Made by a program: the position numbers and the translations under genes
Part shown: positions 31,947-33,514 of the stretch, in pieces
Layout: every line of letters starts with the position of its first letter
How positions within the stretch are numbered: the first letter of the stretch is position 1
Assembly: GCA_949740725.1 (NCBI GenBank)
Contig: CATJIO010000072.1
Coordinates: 1-33,514 of the forward strand
From: an uncultured Lachnospiraceae bacterium
GTDB lineage: Bacteria > Bacillota > Clostridia > Lachnospirales > Lachnospiraceae
Direction of reading: 5' to 3'
DNA length: 33,514 nucleotides
The notes under the pieces: generated by a model
The model's input: only the letters and a program-made list of their open reading frames with translations
What the model was told of the DNA's origin: nothing
Databases searched by the model: none

Positions 31947-32834
31947 TTACCCCATCCCCCTAACCACTTCCTCCGCATATCTTCCCAAGCTGTTCTTCAA
32001 GTCCTTAGGTGTACATCCCTTTTGGATCCCCGCCAGCACCCGATATTTATCAAAAATATTGGTTACCATCTTCATCGAGAGGGGTTTCCCTAACTTCGAG
32101 AGGAACATTCGACTGCAATATAAGTCCCAATGTTCAAAATATTCATGTTCCCCCAGCCACTCTTCCATCCTTCTTTGAAGTGTCCGATTGAATAAGTAGA
32201 CTGCCCGGTTCTTCTCTCTCTTCCTCTGTATCGTCAGCACCGCCGTCTTCCGGTTATAATCCGACACTTCCATCCGCAACAATTCACTGATCTCGATCTT
32301 ATGATAAAAAAGCAGCTCCATCATCACCTGATCCCGAAGGCAGACCCGCTTGCGGAAATCACTGTCTAATTCTGTATACTCCCGGTTAATTGCCTGAAAG
32401 AAGGCGTCCACCTCATCCTTGGTCAGCAGCGTATCCACTGAGGCTTCCCGCATTCGTTCTGGCAGCTCCAGGGAACGAAATTCCTCTATCATCCCCACTG
32501 CCTTCAGATATGTCAAAAAATAGCCGAATACCAGATGCCTCCGGCACACAGTGGAAAAACGGAGCCCCTTTTCCTCGGACAGATAATGCAGATACGTTTC
32601 CATACTTTTCTCCCAGTCATATTTAGGTACTTGCAAAGCGCCGTCTTTTCCTTTCTTCATCCCATCATCCAGCAATAACGGCGCCTTATCTTCTTCCTCC
32701 ATCCACCGGAAGTAAAGTTCTAAATCCAGCCGGTATGCCTTAGCCGTGCGCTCGTCCAGCTTCCGGCTGCCCGCCTGGGTATGAATAAATCCGTCGATCA
32801 GATTTTGCAACTCCAGCTTCCCATGAAGCATCAT
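31947..32834 (-). CDS. Tyrosine recombinase-like protein lacking catalytic residues
   Basis: It has the XerC/D-type layout: an N-terminal SAM-like DNA-binding domain (about 5-125, with STVCRRHLVFGYFLTYL) and a catalytic-fold domain (140-295). But the residues that do the chemistry are gone. In LFYHKIEISELLRM (175-188) the first catalytic Arg of the usual G.RISEL is Glu181. In TPKDLKNSLGRYA (275-287) the H.LRH box reads K, K and N. The chain stops at 295, before the position of the nucleophilic Tyr. So it may bind DNA but should not recombine it. GGGAGGG is eight bases before the ATG. Its GC content is closer to the flanking genome than to the AT-rich polysaccharide genes it precedes. A regulatory role is inference. 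Confidence 0.85.
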   Translation of the reverse strand: MMLHGKLELQNLIDGFIHTQAGSRKLDERTAKAYRLDLELYFRWMEEEDKAPLLLDDGMKKGKDGALQVPKYDWEKSMETYLHYLSEEKGLRFSTVCRRHLVFGYFLTYLKAVGMIEEFRSLELPERMREASVDTLLTKDEVDAFFQAINREYTELDSDFRKRVCLRDQVMMELLFYHKIEISELLRMEVSDYNRKTAVLTIQRKREKNRAVYLFNRTLQRRMEEWLGEHEYFEHWDLYCSRMFLSKLGKPLSMKMVTNIFDKYRVLAGIQKGCTPKDLKNSLGRYAEEVVRGMG

Positions 32835-33063
32835 TTGAAACTCCCTCCCTTCTGATTGCTGACATTTTCTTTTCTCACAATTTCCCCGATTTTAATATTT
32901 AATCTAAATAATATTTTATTATTTGTAGTTAATAGAAGGAAGAAAATCCTGCGATATGTTGTGCCAGAAAACTAGTAATCTAACAGCACGCGACAATACG
33001 CAGCTCGACAAAGTCCTATTCTCTTTCAAACATTTCTGGTTCCAGATCATTCCCGATTCAGGC

Positions 33064-33092
33064 CTTTCGCAGATTTCCTACTTCTGCGAAAG
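33064..33092. repeat. Perfect 9-bp inverted repeat upstream of the recombinase-like gene
   Basis: CTTTCGCAG at 33064-33072 is matched exactly by CTGCGAAAG at 33084-33092, separated by 11 bases. There is no T tract on either side, so a terminator is unlikely. The size is similar to a paired-arm protein-binding site. Confidence 0.6.
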
Positions 33093-33109
33093 ATGCAAAT
33101 AAAGACGCT

Positions 33110-33156
33110 AAAAATATAAACTTTTTCGATTTTCCGACCACGAATCTGACCACAAA
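33110..33156. repeat. Direct repeat, copy 1 (integrase-tail-like)
   Basis: Shares GAATCTGACCACAAA and a GATTTT..GACCA lead with the copy at 33346-33396, plus weaker similarity on the left. On the minus strand it reads CGQIRGR, similar to the CGQIHGQ of the other copy. Confidence 0.55.
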
Positions 33157-33345
33157 AGAAGCTACAATACCTTCGCTCTAGTTACATTTCGTCAAATGAC
33201 TTGCCAGAGGTTCCATCTGCTACGTTGTTGCCGGTCAGCGATGCCACCGCGTCTCCTCCCTCCACCGCTTTGCAGACTGAAAATTTATTCTGCGTCATAT
33301 AGCTGATAGTAAATGTGTCAGCACACTGGCTAGCGGAAAAAACAT

Positions 33346-33396
33346 AAATAAAAATGAAAATTTTCTTGAGATTTTGACCATGAATCTGACCACAAA
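33346..33396. repeat. Direct repeat, copy 2 (integrase-tail-like)
   Basis: The second copy, about 240 bases to the right of copy 1 in the same orientation. GATTTTGACCATGAATCTGA followed by CCACAAA is its best-conserved part (33370-33396). Confidence 0.55.
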
Positions 33397-33514
33397 TGGC
33401 CAAATCTTTTCCACGTTTATCCTGCAAAACCCTAATTTCACAAAAAAAGCGAAAAAAATCAGTAGCATTTCTCTTCAACATGTGGTAGAATTACGTCGAT
33501 GTGATAAAGACCAA

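Larger units (their letters stand above)
32835..33514. other. 680-base region upstream of the polysaccharide cluster, no clear gene
   Basis: It holds an AT-rich stretch (about 32,880-32,935) where the cluster promoter may lie, though no good -35/-10 pair is evident. Further right are a hairpin at 33064-33092 and two diverged direct-repeat copies near 33110-33156 and 33346-33396. A 99-codon minus-strand frame (33182-33481) has no clear ribosome site. Its middle reads CGQIHGQN, like tails of Clostridia phage-type integrases, so it may be a relic; its function is unknown. Confidence 0.45.

Noticed and set aside
33182-33481. 99-codon minus-strand frame at the right edge as a functional gene
   Set aside because: No ribosome site and mixed content; only the CGQIHGQN part is suggestive, so it is described as a possible integrase relic rather than a gene.

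Overview
The window looks like chromosomal DNA of a gut-type Clostridia, most likely Lachnospiraceae. The signs are strong AGGAGG-type ribosome sites, MsmX-style sugar ABC operons without their own ATPase, a BTAD-type regulator next to a giant LPXTG surface protein, and a Wzx/Wzy polysaccharide cluster. No rRNA, tRNA or CRISPR array was seen. The species assignment is inference from gene style only.

Left part (about 1-10,940). A lipoprotein M13 metallopeptidase (254-2293) is followed on the minus strand by a seven-gene sugar catabolic operon that runs from a promoter near 9901-9929 down to a strong terminator at 2405-2464. In order of transcription it encodes a class II ketose-bisphosphate aldolase, a GH4 glycosidase with the CHSV motif, a sugar-binding lipoprotein, two ABC permeases, a BadF-type sugar kinase and a double-SIS isomerase/deaminase. 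A divergent HutC-type GntR regulator with a TTG start (10145-10858) shares the intergenic region. That region holds several ACTGGTAT half-sites, like those bound by NagR/DasR regulators of amino-sugar use. Together this suggests import and breakdown of an alpha-linked galactoside or amino-sugar oligosaccharide through a tagatose-type pathway.

Middle part (10,966-23,020). A 2935-residue cell-wall protein has a signal peptide, an acidic/serine low-complexity stretch, a vWA domain with an intact MIDAS, ten DUF11-like repeats and an LPRTG sorting signal. It is the last gene of a translationally coupled set: BTAD regulator, small conserved protein, giant adhesin. The regulator's DNA-binding region is broken by an apparent deletion plus frameshift. 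Upstream lie a DHFR-like reductase and an MTA/SAH nucleosidase pseudogene carrying both a frameshift and a nonsense codon, so this stretch seems to be decaying.

Right part (23,294-32,834). An AT-rich Wzx/Wzy-type polysaccharide cluster is read leftward. It encodes a tyrosine-recombinase-like protein that has lost its catalytic residues, a WecB/TagA/CpsF transferase, a polymerase, two GT2 enzymes, one GT4 enzyme, two hexapeptide acyltransferases, a flippase and a nucleotide-sugar epimerase. No initiating phosphoglycosyltransferase, chain-length regulator or kinase is in the window. The last 680 bases hold no convincing gene, but contain a near-perfect hairpin and two direct-repeat copies that resemble integrase gene tails.
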